The notes beneath the pieces are model-generated. The model made no database searches, was not told where the DNA came from, and was given only the letters and a program-made list of their open reading frames with translations. A stretch of 64,000 bases of DNA, taken from positions 19,878 to 83,877 of the forward strand of contig JAQVON010000009.1 in NCBI GenBank assembly GCA_028702595.1, read 5' to 3'. This document shows positions 35,455 through 44,544 of the stretch, one piece after another (positions within the stretch are counted from its first letter, which is position 1; each line of letters starts with the position of its first letter). A program made the translations under genes and the position numbers. This stretch comes from Mariniphaga sp. (GTDB lineage Bacteria > Bacteroidota > Bacteroidia > Bacteroidales > Prolixibacteraceae).

Positions 35455-36795
35455 TTATTGCCGAAACTTCGAATAAGTAACAACCAGTTTAATACCGGTA
35501 TGACTGTTACTACCTTTCAGCACCACCCGGTTTGCCTCATTATTCTTATTGACTGGAGTTAAAAAGAACCCGTTGTTTACGACTTCCCCATCAATAATAT
35601 TCTGAAGCTGTTGGGTTATTTTAAAGCGGTATGTATAATCACTTTTCTGAAGGTAACCTCCAAAATAGCCTGGATAGAACCAGAAATCAGCAGGTAGCTT
35701 TTCTTCACCATCAGCATTTATATAGGTAAAATAGAGCTGGTTTGGTGGTGGGTATTTCTTTACATCAGATGCCAGTGTATCGATTTGGAACACCAATTCA
35801 GCCTTATTAACGGCGGTACTAACTGAATCTTTCCAGGAAGACAGTCCTTCGATAATAACTTTTGACTTCAGACCTCCGGTTGCCTGCACATAGATCAGTG
35901 AATCATTCCCCGATTCACTGTTCAGATGATTATAAAATACTGTGTTAGAGTAGTCGTGTTCAAAGGAATTTACCCGGGCGCTAAATGGAGTGATCACATA
36001 AGGATGATACAAGGTGTCGGGATTCTCTTTTTGCATGTTCTCTTGGTTATTGTAGTAAAGAACGAGTGCTGATCCCTGGAATCTTTCGTTTGACGATGCT
36101 TCAAGTGTAAGAATGGCTCCTCCTGTTTCAGTTTGTGGTTCGCATGAAATAAACAGCCCTTTAAAATATTCGAGAAAAACATCATTATTTATCATTTGAA
36201 GGGAATCGGCATCAATTAATTTTTCCCCCAACAAAGGATCCAGATTTATCGAGATACGCTGGTAAAAAGTGTCGGCAGAAACGGAATCTAATTTAACTAC
36301 CGGTATATAATCCAGTTCTCCCAATAGGTTGTTGGATGTTAATTCTTCAAGTTTCACATCCTGGTAATAGGCTGCATCCACATCGAGGGAGGAACTCAGT
36401 TCAAATACCTTTAATTTTTGGGGAGTAATAGTATCCCCGTACATAAGCCGGTAGTAAAGCACCAGCTTCACTGAGTCGGCAACAGGATTTGTACCGAATT
36501 CAGGAAATTCCTGCAACCTGAACTGGGTAGCAAAATTGATGGTAGTAATACCAAAAACCGGGTCATAAAAACTTCCCAGCAAACTCTTTGAGGCCATACT
36601 GGTAGGTATAGAATCTTCCTGAAAGGTATACGATGAAATGCTATTTCTTTCCACCAGACTTTTCACTTCGATCAAATCGGTATGAGGCAATAATTCCATC
36701 CCCAGGTCATTGGGTTCATTGCATCCGTGAAAAAGAAAAATGCTGCTTATCAGCAGAGCAAGAAACTGGAATTTGAATAAAATTTTACTATTCAC
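35455..36795 (-). CDS. DUF4270-family lipoprotein
   Basis: 446 residues with a lipoprotein signal (FLALLISSIFLFHGCNE). The start of the mature protein (LGMELLPHTDLIEV) and the beta-strand-rich body with KSLLGSFYDPVFG and KLVLYYRL fit the DUF4270 family found throughout Bacteroidota, of unknown function and probably in the outer membrane. It is the gene downstream of the short glycogen synthase-like gene on the same strand; this neighbourhood with panC/panD is shared by many relatives, though no functional link is established. Confidence 0.8.
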   Translation of the reverse strand: MNSKILFKFQFLALLISSIFLFHGCNEPNDLGMELLPHTDLIEVKSLVERNSISSYTFQEDSIPTSMASKSLLGSFYDPVFGITTINFATQFRLQEFPEFGTNPVADSVKLVLYYRLMYGDTITPQKLKVFELSSSLDVDAAYYQDVKLEELTSNNLLGELDYIPVVKLDSVSADTFYQRISINLDPLLGEKLIDADSLQMINNDVFLEYFKGLFISCEPQTETGGAILTLEASSNERFQGSALVLYYNNQENMQKENPDTLYHPYVITPFSARVNSFEHDYSNTVFYNHLNSESGNDSLIYVQATGGLKSKVIIEGLSSWKDSVSTAVNKAELVFQIDTLASDVKKYPPPNQLYFTYINADGEEKLPADFWFYPGYFGGYLQKSDYTYRFKITQQLQNIIDGEVVNNGFFLTPVNKNNEANRVVLKGSNSHTGIKLVVTYSKFRQ

Positions 36796-36926
36796 TGAAT
36801 TCTTGGGTTTATATATTGTTTTCTACAGCCAAATAAAACACAAACGTATAAAAAATTGATGAAGGGAAAGGGCTTTGATGAACCGCATTTTTGTATATTT
36901 TATAAAAAAATGTGATCCTTTAACAA

Positions 36927-37730
36927 CTACCATATTTCTTCATAGAAATTATCGTATGCTTCGATGAAGTCCTCTTTCGACTGGTATGCCAGGAATGGTT
37001 TACCTGATTCCCGGATATACTGGGAGAGCTCCGGGTTAATCTCTTTGGCTCCCTGAATGAGTGCATCGGAGTAATAGACAGCCATCTTGTTAAAATTCAA
37101 GCATGTAGGATCATCTAAAAAAGTTACATCTTTGGGTGTCATCCCTTCGAGCAGTACTTTTCCCTTAATTTCCGGATTTAATGGTTTTTTAAAATCATTA
37201 TTATATACGGAATAGATCACCTTTGATTGTTTAAAAAGCGGATTATTGTAATAATATTTTTTAATGAACAGAGGGACTAAAGCAGACATCCAACCGTGGC
37301 AGTGAATTACATCCGGAGCCCAGCGCAGTTTAATCACGGTTTCCAGCACTCCCCTGGCGAAAAACAAAGCTCGCTCATCATTATCTGCAAATTCCTCTCC
37401 TTTTGAGTTAGAGACTACCTGTTTACGATGAAAATAATCTTCATTGTCGATAAAATATACCTGCATCCGTGCAGTTTGGATGGAAGCTACCTTAATAATA
37501 AGCGGGTGATCGGTATCTTCAATTACCAGGTTCATCCCTGATAAGCGGATCACCTCATGCAGTTGGTTTCTCCGCTCATTTACACATCCATAACGTGGCA
37601 TGAAAGTACGAATCTCCCTTCCCTTCTCTTGTACACCCTGTGGCAAATACCGGGAAATTTCAGACATTTCACTCTCAGGCAAATAGGGGGTTATTTCCTG
37701 AGAAATATAAAGGATCTTTTTCTTTTCCAT
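36927..37730 (-). CDS. Glycogen synthase-like protein, N-terminal GT5 domain only and lacking the KTGGL motif
   Basis: The preferred start is ATG 37730 (MEKKKILYISQEITPYL), not 37763, giving 267 residues against about 480 for full glycogen synthase. It aligns with the N-terminal Rossmann domain (REIRTFMPRYG, DVIHCHGWMSALVPLFIKKYY, KVIYSVYNNDF) but the C-terminal GT-B domain with the E-x7-E site is missing, and the ADP-glucose-binding KTGGL loop is replaced by PESEMSE. Short forms are known in Bacteroidota; catalysis looks unlikely from the residues present. A good promoter lies at 37761-37791. It faces panC. Confidence 0.8.
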   Translation of the reverse strand: MEKKKILYISQEITPYLPESEMSEISRYLPQGVQEKGREIRTFMPRYGCVNERRNQLHEVIRLSGMNLVIEDTDHPLIIKVASIQTARMQVYFIDNEDYFHRKQVVSNSKGEEFADNDERALFFARGVLETVIKLRWAPDVIHCHGWMSALVPLFIKKYYYNNPLFKQSKVIYSVYNNDFKKPLNPEIKGKVLLEGMTPKDVTFLDDPTCLNFNKMAVYYSDALIQGAKEINPELSQYIRESGKPFLAYQSKEDFIEAYDNFYEEIW

Positions 37731-37760
37731 TGAATTGTAAGCGCAGTTGATTACAGTGTG

Positions 37761-37791
37761 CAAAAGTAATAAAAATATCGCAATTTTTCAA
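37761..37791 (-). promoter_or_regulatory. Promoter for the glycogen synthase-like gene
   Basis: On the minus strand a -33 TTG (37791-37789) is followed after exactly 20 bp by TACTTTTG (37768-37761), matching TTG-N19-21-TAnnTTTG of Bacteroidota housekeeping promoters. The ATG follows 30 bp downstream. This is the best promoter seen in the window. Confidence 0.7.
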
Positions 37792-37891
37792 TTTTATTCA
37801 TTTCCATAGCGTTAAGGAGATAATGATAATATACTTGAACCGAATAATTAAGCATATAATTTATTTACTTTGCAGAGCGAAATAAGGAAAC

Positions 37892-38731
37892 ATGATTCAA
37901 ACAAATACCATAACAGATACCCGGGAACGGCTTCAGGAGTTCAGGAGGCAGGGAAGTATTGGATTTGTTCCTACCATGGGAGCACTTCATCAAGGGCATC
38001 TTTCGCTGGTTGAAAAAGCTGCAGCTGAAAACTCAATTGTTGCAGTCAGTATTTTTGTCAATCCCACTCAGTTTAATAATCCTGAGGATTTAAAAAGATA
38101 CCCAAGAAATTTAGCATCTGATCTGGAGCTTTTAAAAGATTCAGGGTGTCACCTGGTTTTTGCTCCCGGCGAAAAAGAGATTTATCCGGAACCTGACATC
38201 CGCAGATTTGATTTTGGGCATCTCGATCAAATTATGGAAGGCAAGCACCGGCCGGGTCATTTTAACGGGGTGGCACAAGTGGTCAGTAAACTATTCGATA
38301 TCGTAAAACCCGACAGAGCATACTTTGGGATAAAAGATTTTCAGCAACTGGCTGTTATAAAAAAGATGACAAAAATCCTGCATTTACCGGTAGAGATTAT
38401 TCCCTGCCCTATTATTCGTGAAAAAAACGGTTTGGCGATGAGTTCCCGAAATGAATTGCTTTTACCAGAAGAACGGGAGAATGCTTCCCTCATTTATAAA
38501 ACCCTTGCAAATGCCAGGAACCTGACCGGTAATAAATCCGTACAAGAGTTGAAAAACTGGATTCAGGAAACCATCAACCAGAATCCTTTTTTACTTGTTG
38601 AATATATTGAGATCGTTGACATTGAAAATTTACTTCCAATATCCAGCTGGAATGAAAAAGGAGGTAAAATTGCATGTATTGCTGTACGCTGCGGCAAAGT
38701 ACGATTGATTGACAATATTATTTTGAATTGA
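37892..38731 (+). CDS. panC: Pantothenate synthetase
   Basis: 279 residues. The ATP-binding HxGH-type motif is in [15 protein letters not shown], followed by [27 protein letters not shown] and [12 protein letters not shown], all family hallmarks; KMSSRNELL is present as AMSSRNELL. It joins pantoate and beta-alanine with ATP. It is co-transcribed with panD, which makes beta-alanine, so the two genes form the end of the pantothenate pathway. A near-consensus -7 box (TTACTTTG) lies just upstream at about 37865. Confidence 0.95.
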   Translation: MIQTNTITDTRERLQEFRRQGSIGFVPTMGALHQGHLSLVEKAAAENSIVAVSIFVNPTQFNNPEDLKRYPRNLASDLELLKDSGCHLVFAPGEKEIYPEPDIRRFDFGHLDQIMEGKHRPGHFNGVAQVVSKLFDIVKPDRAYFGIKDFQQLAVIKKMTKILHLPVEIIPCPIIREKNGLAMSSRNELLLPEERENASLIYKTLANARNLTGNKSVQELKNWIQETINQNPFLLVEYIEIVDIENLLPISSWNEKGGKIACIAVRCGKVRLIDNIILN

Positions 38732-38742
38732 AAAACAAAGCT

Positions 38743-39093
38743 ATGCAAATTGAAATTTGTAAATCAAAAATTCATAAGGTTACCGTAACAGAGGCAAACC
38801 TGCAATATGTGGGTAGCATCACCATCGATGAAACGCTGATGGAAGCTGCTAATTTAATTGAAAATGAAAAAGTTCAGGTGATTAACATCAATAATGGAGA
38901 ACGGCTTGACACCTATGTGATCAAGGGGGTCCGGAATTCCGGGATCATTTGCCTCAATGGTCCAGCTGCCCGAAAGGCCGCAGTCGGTGATGTAGTTATC
39001 ATTATTTCCTATGCCCTGATGGATTTCGAAGTTGCCAAAAGATTTAAACCTGCGATAATTTTTCCAGACACAGAAACGAACAGATTAATTTAA
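38743..39093 (+). CDS. panD: Aspartate 1-decarboxylase
   Basis: The track's start (TTG 38728) lies inside panC; ATG 38743 gives 116 residues ([20 protein letters not shown]), the usual length. The self-cleavage site Gly24-Ser25 (YVGSITID) that yields the pyruvoyl cofactor is intact, as are GERLDTYVI and [20 protein letters not shown]. It makes beta-alanine from aspartate for PanC. It ends 7 bp from the convergent permease gene of the ABC/RND operon. Confidence 0.95.
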   Translation: MQIEICKSKIHKVTVTEANLQYVGSITIDETLMEAANLIENEKVQVININNGERLDTYVIKGVRNSGIICLNGPAARKAAVGDVVIIISYALMDFEVAKRFKPAIIFPDTETNRLI

Positions 39094-39100
39094 GCGAAAA

Positions 39101-39820
39101 TTACACAAACTTCTCCCTTTTTTGCAGGTTATATAACCCATAAAGAATAAAAACAATCATCCCCGCACCTAAAAAAATCCGGTTTTTAAAGATCAGACTT
39201 TGCCAGATGATCTCATTAAAGTTATTTGGGATCTGAAATGGATTGAGAAAAACATTCCATTGAGTTCGTTCCACAGCATCCTGTAAAATAATCAATGTCA
39301 CCCCAATCAAAACCATCACAACGGCCGTACCATTCCCATTTTTTATGATGGTAGAAAACATGAAAGCCATGGATCCCATAAAAACGATTGGATACATGAG
39401 CTGGTAAGCCATTTCCAAAACATCAATCTGGAAAAGAAGGATGGATGCCACTCCTGAAAACAGGACAATCATGAGAAACACCAATACATAAATCATCATC
39501 AACCTCACCAGCCATACTTTATACCGGTAGTTCGGAATGCCAAAAAGGATTTCAAGCATGCGTGAGTCGTCGTCGTTTTGAATACCAAACACAGACGGAT
39601 AAAATATCAGAAGTATTCCCGGGAAGATCAATAATTGATAAACAACTCCTTCTGTGATGGTTTGTCTGTTCCAGACCGACTGTACCGCAAAAAAAACAAA
39701 GAATGCAAAAGCTGCCAGCAGGAACCAGATAAAACGTCCTGCAAAAATGATCTTCAGGTTATAGCGGATCATTCCGGCGAGGTTGATTAAGCCATTTTTC
39801 AAATCAAGTTTCTGTTTCAT
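39101..39820 (-). CDS. ABC-2-type permease, last gene of the ABC/RND operon
   Basis: The ORF extends to 39997 within the upstream gene's frame shadow; ATG 39820 (MKQKLDLKNGLINLAG) lies 1 nt after the upstream stop and is the likely start, giving 239 residues. Six hydrophobic segments (e.g. FIWFLLAAFAFFVFFAVQ, VYQLLIFPGILLIFYPSVFG, VVMVLIGVTLIILQ) and the conserved DDDSRMLEILFGIPN loop, where permeases of this kind meet their ATPase, fit the ABC-2 group. It would pair with the ATPase domain fused to the RND protein upstream. Substrate unknown. Confidence 0.75.
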   Translation of the reverse strand: MKQKLDLKNGLINLAGMIRYNLKIIFAGRFIWFLLAAFAFFVFFAVQSVWNRQTITEGVVYQLLIFPGILLIFYPSVFGIQNDDDSRMLEILFGIPNYRYKVWLVRLMMIYVLVFLMIVLFSGVASILLFQIDVLEMAYQLMYPIVFMGSMAFMFSTIIKNGNGTAVVMVLIGVTLIILQDAVERTQWNVFLNPFQIPNNFNEIIWQSLIFKNRIFLGAGMIVFILYGLYNLQKREKFV

Positions 39821-39821
39821 T

Positions 39822-42800
39822 TCAATGTTTCTTTTGGAAATCTTTAAGAAGACATAAATAGGCATCTTCCAGGTGGGGAGAGGCAGGGACTGCATTTTCG
39901 GAAGGTTTTTCCTGCGAAAGTACCCGGATTTTAATATTTTCTCCGTCACGCATATGATGTACGATAAGTTGTTTTTGGGTAAATTTATCGAATTCACTGG
40001 CTGGTAGTGTCATCTGCCAAACGAAACCTTCCCCCATTTTGACCAGATCACCCGGAGTTCCAAAGTACTTCAGGTCGCCCCTGTTAATCACGGCTACCTG
40101 GTTACAGGAGCTCGAGATATCCTCAATGATATGGGTAGAAAAAATCACGATTCGTTCCCGGCTTAATTCAACCAACAGGTTTCGGAACCGGATTCGCTCG
40201 CGGGGATCGAGTCCGGCAGTTGGCTCATCAACCACAAGAATGCGGGGGAGAGTCAGAAGAATTTGGGCAATACCAATGCGTTGTTTCATCCCTCCGGAGT
40301 AGGATCCAATTTTCTCGTCCTTTCGTTCAAACATGTGAACATTTTTCAAGACATATTCCAATCGCTGTTCCCGCGTATGCTTGTCCCGGATTCCCTTTAA
40401 CATAGCCTGGTAATCCAAAAATTCCCAGGCAGACATATTCTCATAGGTTCCAAATGCCTGGGGAAGGTATCCAATCAAGCCCTGTAGCTCCTCCCGGTGT
40501 TTCTGGGTGTCCAGTCCGTTTATCCAAATTTTCCCATAACTTTGTTCCAAAATCCCACAAACAATTCGCATCATAGTTGATTTACCTGCTCCATTGGGCC
40601 CTAAAAGTCCGAACATGCCGGTTTTTATTTCCAGGGAAACACCATTTAACGCACGAAAAGGTACTTTGCGTTTTCCAATAATGGGTATCTGGCGAACCAG
40701 ATTATAATACCAGCGGCGCAGTGCGCTAAACCTTCCTTCAATACGTGCAATGTTCAGCTTTTTTCGGTGAATATATTCCCCCGATTTGTATATGGCCAGG
40801 AGCAGACCCCACAAAATACCAATAAAAATTACCATTCCTGTATTAGACCATTTATAAAAAAACAGAACCAGAAACAAGGCAGGAACTCCCCAATAGATTA
40901 GATCCTGAATTACCCGATCCATTTTTTGATAAACTCGTTTCCCTGTTGCTTCGTGCCTGTTTTTCAACACCTGGGAGAAAGGAGCAAAAAGCAGGAACAG
41001 CAAAAAGTAGATAACATGTGACATCACCCACACCCAAACGTTACTTTTCAGGTAGTAAAACACAAAATATACAAGAAATAGAAACAATGGTATTTGCCAT
41101 ATCAGGTCATAAAAATCGCGTAACTTTTTATAGTCTTTCATCAGGCCGGCGCGTTCTCTGATTTTCAGACCTGACTTCCATTCACGAATAAATTGGCTGT
41201 CACGATCATAAACCTTCACCAGTTTTCGCACCACGATATGAATCGGCTCCTTATCATCGATTACCTTGGAGCTGGCTTTTCGTAAGCTGGTCAGGACAAA
41301 AGCAGTGACTCCGGGGATCAGAATAACAATCAGCATAAATCCCAGAAGCTTCCAGACAAAAGAGTCCACTTCAAAATAGATAAAAAGGGCAAAACCCCCA
41401 AACAACAGTAATTGGAACAATTTCAGACTCCAATGAAGTGACTTCAGCCAGTTGATGGCATTTTCCATTCCAAAATAGAGAGTAGGAATGAAAATCAGAG
41501 TCAGCAGCGTACTCATGGAAAGGCCTCCTATAACAGTAATGGCGAAAGGAGCACCGATAGCACCAACATACTCCGCCTGCCCCATGGCCAATGGCAACAT
41601 GGCTACTATGGTGGTGATAGAAGTGATGAGAATGGGACGTACACGCGAAAGACCGGCTGTTATTAATGCACGCGATTTTTGGTATCCGCGCTTGCGCAAA
41701 ATATTGGTAAAATCGATAAGGATAATTCCATTATTCACAACCACACCCAGCAAAATCAGAAAACCTGTCAGGGTATTGGCATTAAACAGGCTATTGCCGG
41801 TAATAATCAGGGCAATAAATGAACCAATAGCTGCCAGAGGAACGGAAAACATCAGAACAATCGGGATAGTTAACGATTCAAAAACCGAAGCCAGTATCAT
41901 TAAAATAAGAATGAATGCTGCACCGATCAGAAAATAGAATTCCGAATACTGATCTTCCTCATGAATGACTTCAATAGCAACTCCGGCTGGCATATTATAA
42001 CTTTCCACGATCTGGTCAATATCGAGGCGATAGGCTTCCAGCAGATCCTTGGACTGTTCGGCTTCAGCAGCGAAACGATAAATTACTTCAATTTGTTTTT
42101 CCTGGTTTACCCGGGTAATGTTAGCCATTCCATCAGCGTATACCAGGTCGGCAATGTCCTGAAGATCGTATGTAGCACCTTGATTATTGGACACAGGAAG
42201 TCGCTTCAGATCATCAATCGATTTTTCTCTTTCCTCCTCTTCATCCGAAAATTTCTCCTTGATGATGATCTCATATTCATCAGTACCCTGTTTAAAGAGT
42301 ACACCGGAGGTGAATTCCTGGGTAAAAGAACTCAATTCAGAGGTAATGTTATTGAGTGACAGGCCAAATTCTGTCAATAACAGTTGGTTAAAATGAAGGT
42401 GTAATTCCGGTCTGTTGCCGGAAGCACTGATATTTACACTACGAATAGATTCGAGGTCTTCGATAAAATATTGTAGATCTTCGGCCACTCCACGCATCAC
42501 ATCATAGTCTTCACCCTTAATCACGATACGTTCACGTGTAGTTCCAATTCCGAGGAAACGGCCAAAGTTTTCCATACCTGCGCCTCCGCCACTACTTCCA
42601 CGAAAACGGGAGCTTGAAGCCGGCGCTGACAGGCTGATTTCAGCCTGGGAAATATTTCCAACCAATCCTTCCACTTCCGATTTGATATCGGCCATGGTTC
42701 TGTCGCCAATTTTTTGATAATCTTCCTGCAAAACCACTGTAATTATTGCATCTTCCTCCTGGATATTTGCAATAATATCCTGTTTTTCAGGAATGGATGC

Positions 42801-44543
42801 CAGCCGGCTCTCCACTTCAGCTGTAACCAGGTCAGTAGCATCCAATGTTGCTCCTGTAGGCATGGTAACATAAACAGAGAATCTGGACTCTTCCACTTCT
42901 TCGAGTGTGTTCACACTAATGGCCAGCACGATAAAAATGGTCACAAAAAAAAGTACAATTGCTCCGACCACTGTGGCAGCAGGTTTTCGCATACTGGCTT
43001 TCAGCAGAAGGATATAAATCTGGATAGTCCTGTTATTGGTGGTTACTTTTTCATAAAAAATATTGTGCGTCGATTTTCTTCTGAGCAGGAAATGAGCTGC
43101 CATCGGAATAAGCAGAAGGGCAACAAACAGGGAAACGGTGAGTGTAGAAATGATGGAAACTCCCACATGGCTCCCCAGCAATTTTATCATAAATTCTGAA
43201 GAAAACAGGAAAGGCAGGAATACCGTTATAGTGGTCAGTGTAGAAGCAATAATGGATCGCCAAACTTCAGAGGTACCCTGAACTACTGCTCTGTCGGCAT
43301 CGAAATGATTTCCTGAAAGGCGGTAAATATTCTCAAGCACCACAACGCTGTTATCGAGCAACATACCAATGGCAAGTACCAGTCCAACCAGGGTCAGACT
43401 GTTAATAGAAACATGAAACGCATAAAAAAGATTAAACGCTGTAAATACCGAAACCGGGATAGCCAGGGCAATGATGGAAACGATCCGTAGGTTTTTCAAA
43501 AATATCCACAACACAAATATCGCCAGCAGGCCACCCACCAGTGCCAGGTTCATGATTTGGTCGATATTTTTCTCCATTGTTTCAGCCAGGTTTGTTTGAA
43601 TAACCATTTCCACATCTGTGGGTTTGAGTTTTTCATTCAAAACCTCAAGCCGTTCCTGAACCTTACCCGACAGTTCGATCAGGTTCGCCTGCGAATCACT
43701 CACCAGCATGATGGATACTGCGTCCAATCCGTTAACCCGGCTGATACTCTCTTCCTCTTTCACCCCAAAAAACACCTCAGCAATATTTTTCAGATATACA
43801 GGTCCTTCGGCAACAATAATGTTTTCAATATCGCCCACCTCTTTGTATTCGGCAGTAACATGCACCGAATATTTTGTCTGGCTGTCGTGCAGAAAACCTG
43901 TGAATGTCCGGTTAGATGAGTTCGATGCAACGGCATTTCTGATTTGTGACGGACTAATCTGATGTGCTTCACAGGCAGCTTTATCATATGTAATTTCAAT
44001 GGATCGTTCTTTTCCTCCGAAAACGTTAACCGAGGCAATTCCATCGATATTTTCCAATTCGGCCGAAATTTCCTGATCTACGATATTACGCAACCGGTCG
44101 GTTCCCCCACTTCCTCTCACCTGAATTTCCATGAACTGGTTTGTGAGTTGTTGTACATCAACCCGGTTTACAGAAACAGTAAAATTTTCATCCAGATTAT
44201 CAGCGGCTTGTTCAATCTTCTCCTGAAGTTTTAGGAAGGTATATTTAAAATTCACTTGTTGGTTAAAATTGACTTGTACAGAAGCTGAGCGGTTGCTCAT
44301 GTATGTCTCCATACTTTCAATACCTTCCATTGTTCCAATTGCACCTTCAATTGGGATTACAGCCTGGTTTTCCATATATTCCGGATCAACTTCTATTCGA
44401 GAGTTGATTTGAACATAGAGCATGGGAAGCTCGGCATTAGGCATGAGTTCCACCGGTAATTGTTTATAGGAAACATACCCCAGGAGGGTAAGTCCTATGA
44501 ACAACATACTGATCAGGATTTTTCTGTTGATTATAAACTTCAT
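39822..44543 (-). CDS. RND efflux permease fused to an ABC ATPase domain
   Basis: 1573 residues in one frame. Residues 1 to about 1040 are a full RND (AcrB-type) permease: LPVELMPNAELPML, the TM4 motif GMLLDNSVVVLENIYR, and the second-half VVVNNGIILIDF. Then come two further hydrophobic segments, and PIHIVVRKLVKVY (1100-1112), which matches the first strand of the operon's other ATPase (MHIRIEHLNKLY). About 180 residues with four likely membrane helices follow, then VPFRALNGVSLEI, Walker A GPNGAGKST (1315-1323), signature YSGGM (1415-1419), Walker B ILVVDEP (1435-1441) and the H-loop His (1471). All ATPase motifs are intact. It starts 1 nt after the other RND gene. Confidence 0.88.
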   Translation of the reverse strand: MKFIINRKILISMLFIGLTLLGYVSYKQLPVELMPNAELPMLYVQINSRIEVDPEYMENQAVIPIEGAIGTMEGIESMETYMSNRSASVQVNFNQQVNFKYTFLKLQEKIEQAADNLDENFTVSVNRVDVQQLTNQFMEIQVRGSGGTDRLRNIVDQEISAELENIDGIASVNVFGGKERSIEITYDKAACEAHQISPSQIRNAVASNSSNRTFTGFLHDSQTKYSVHVTAEYKEVGDIENIIVAEGPVYLKNIAEVFFGVKEEESISRVNGLDAVSIMLVSDSQANLIELSGKVQERLEVLNEKLKPTDVEMVIQTNLAETMEKNIDQIMNLALVGGLLAIFVLWIFLKNLRIVSIIALAIPVSVFTAFNLFYAFHVSINSLTLVGLVLAIGMLLDNSVVVLENIYRLSGNHFDADRAVVQGTSEVWRSIIASTLTTITVFLPFLFSSEFMIKLLGSHVGVSIISTLTVSLFVALLLIPMAAHFLLRRKSTHNIFYEKVTTNNRTIQIYILLLKASMRKPAATVVGAIVLFFVTIFIVLAISVNTLEEVEESRFSVYVTMPTGATLDATDLVTAEVESRLASIPEKQDIIANIQEEDAIITVVLQEDYQKIGDRTMADIKSEVEGLVGNISQAEISLSAPASSSRFRGSSGGGAGMENFGRFLGIGTTRERIVIKGEDYDVMRGVAEDLQYFIEDLESIRSVNISASGNRPELHLHFNQLLLTEFGLSLNNITSELSSFTQEFTSGVLFKQGTDEYEIIIKEKFSDEEEEREKSIDDLKRLPVSNNQGATYDLQDIADLVYADGMANITRVNQEKQIEVIYRFAAEAEQSKDLLEAYRLDIDQIVESYNMPAGVAIEVIHEEDQYSEFYFLIGAAFILILMILASVFESLTIPIVLMFSVPLAAIGSFIALIITGNSLFNANTLTGFLILLGVVVNNGIILIDFTNILRKRGYQKSRALITAGLSRVRPILITSITTIVAMLPLAMGQAEYVGAIGAPFAITVIGGLSMSTLLTLIFIPTLYFGMENAINWLKSLHWSLKLFQLLLFGGFALFIYFEVDSFVWKLLGFMLIVILIPGVTAFVLTSLRKASSKVIDDKEPIHIVVRKLVKVYDRDSQFIREWKSGLKIRERAGLMKDYKKLRDFYDLIWQIPLFLFLVYFVFYYLKSNVWVWVMSHVIYFLLFLLFAPFSQVLKNRHEATGKRVYQKMDRVIQDLIYWGVPALFLVLFFYKWSNTGMVIFIGILWGLLLAIYKSGEYIHRKKLNIARIEGRFSALRRWYYNLVRQIPIIGKRKVPFRALNGVSLEIKTGMFGLLGPNGAGKSTMMRIVCGILEQSYGKIWINGLDTQKHREELQGLIGYLPQAFGTYENMSAWEFLDYQAMLKGIRDKHTREQRLEYVLKNVHMFERKDEKIGSYSGGMKQRIGIAQILLTLPRILVVDEPTAGLDPRERIRFRNLLVELSRERIVIFSTHIIEDISSSCNQVAVINRGDLKYFGTPGDLVKMGEGFVWQMTLPASEFDKFTQKQLIVHHMRDGENIKIRVLSQEKPSENAVPASPHLEDAYLCLLKDFQKKH

Positions 44544-44544
44544 C

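Noticed and set aside
39821-39997. N-terminal extension of the small permease ORF
   Set aside because: The extension lies inside the 3' end of the RND-ABC gene in another frame. ATG 39820 comes 1 nt after that stop and gives a normal permease start.
42714-43199. 161-codon + strand ORF within the RND-ABC gene
   Set aside because: Antisense shadow of a well-supported RND coding frame; composition rich in His/Cys/Phe from reverse-read codons.
39822-44543. Possible frameshift or assembly join creating the RND-ABC fusion
   Set aside because: The frame is continuous, codon use and motifs stay intact through the join, and the linker adds extra membrane helices rather than a short accidental overlap. 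An assembly artefact cannot be fully ruled out without reads.
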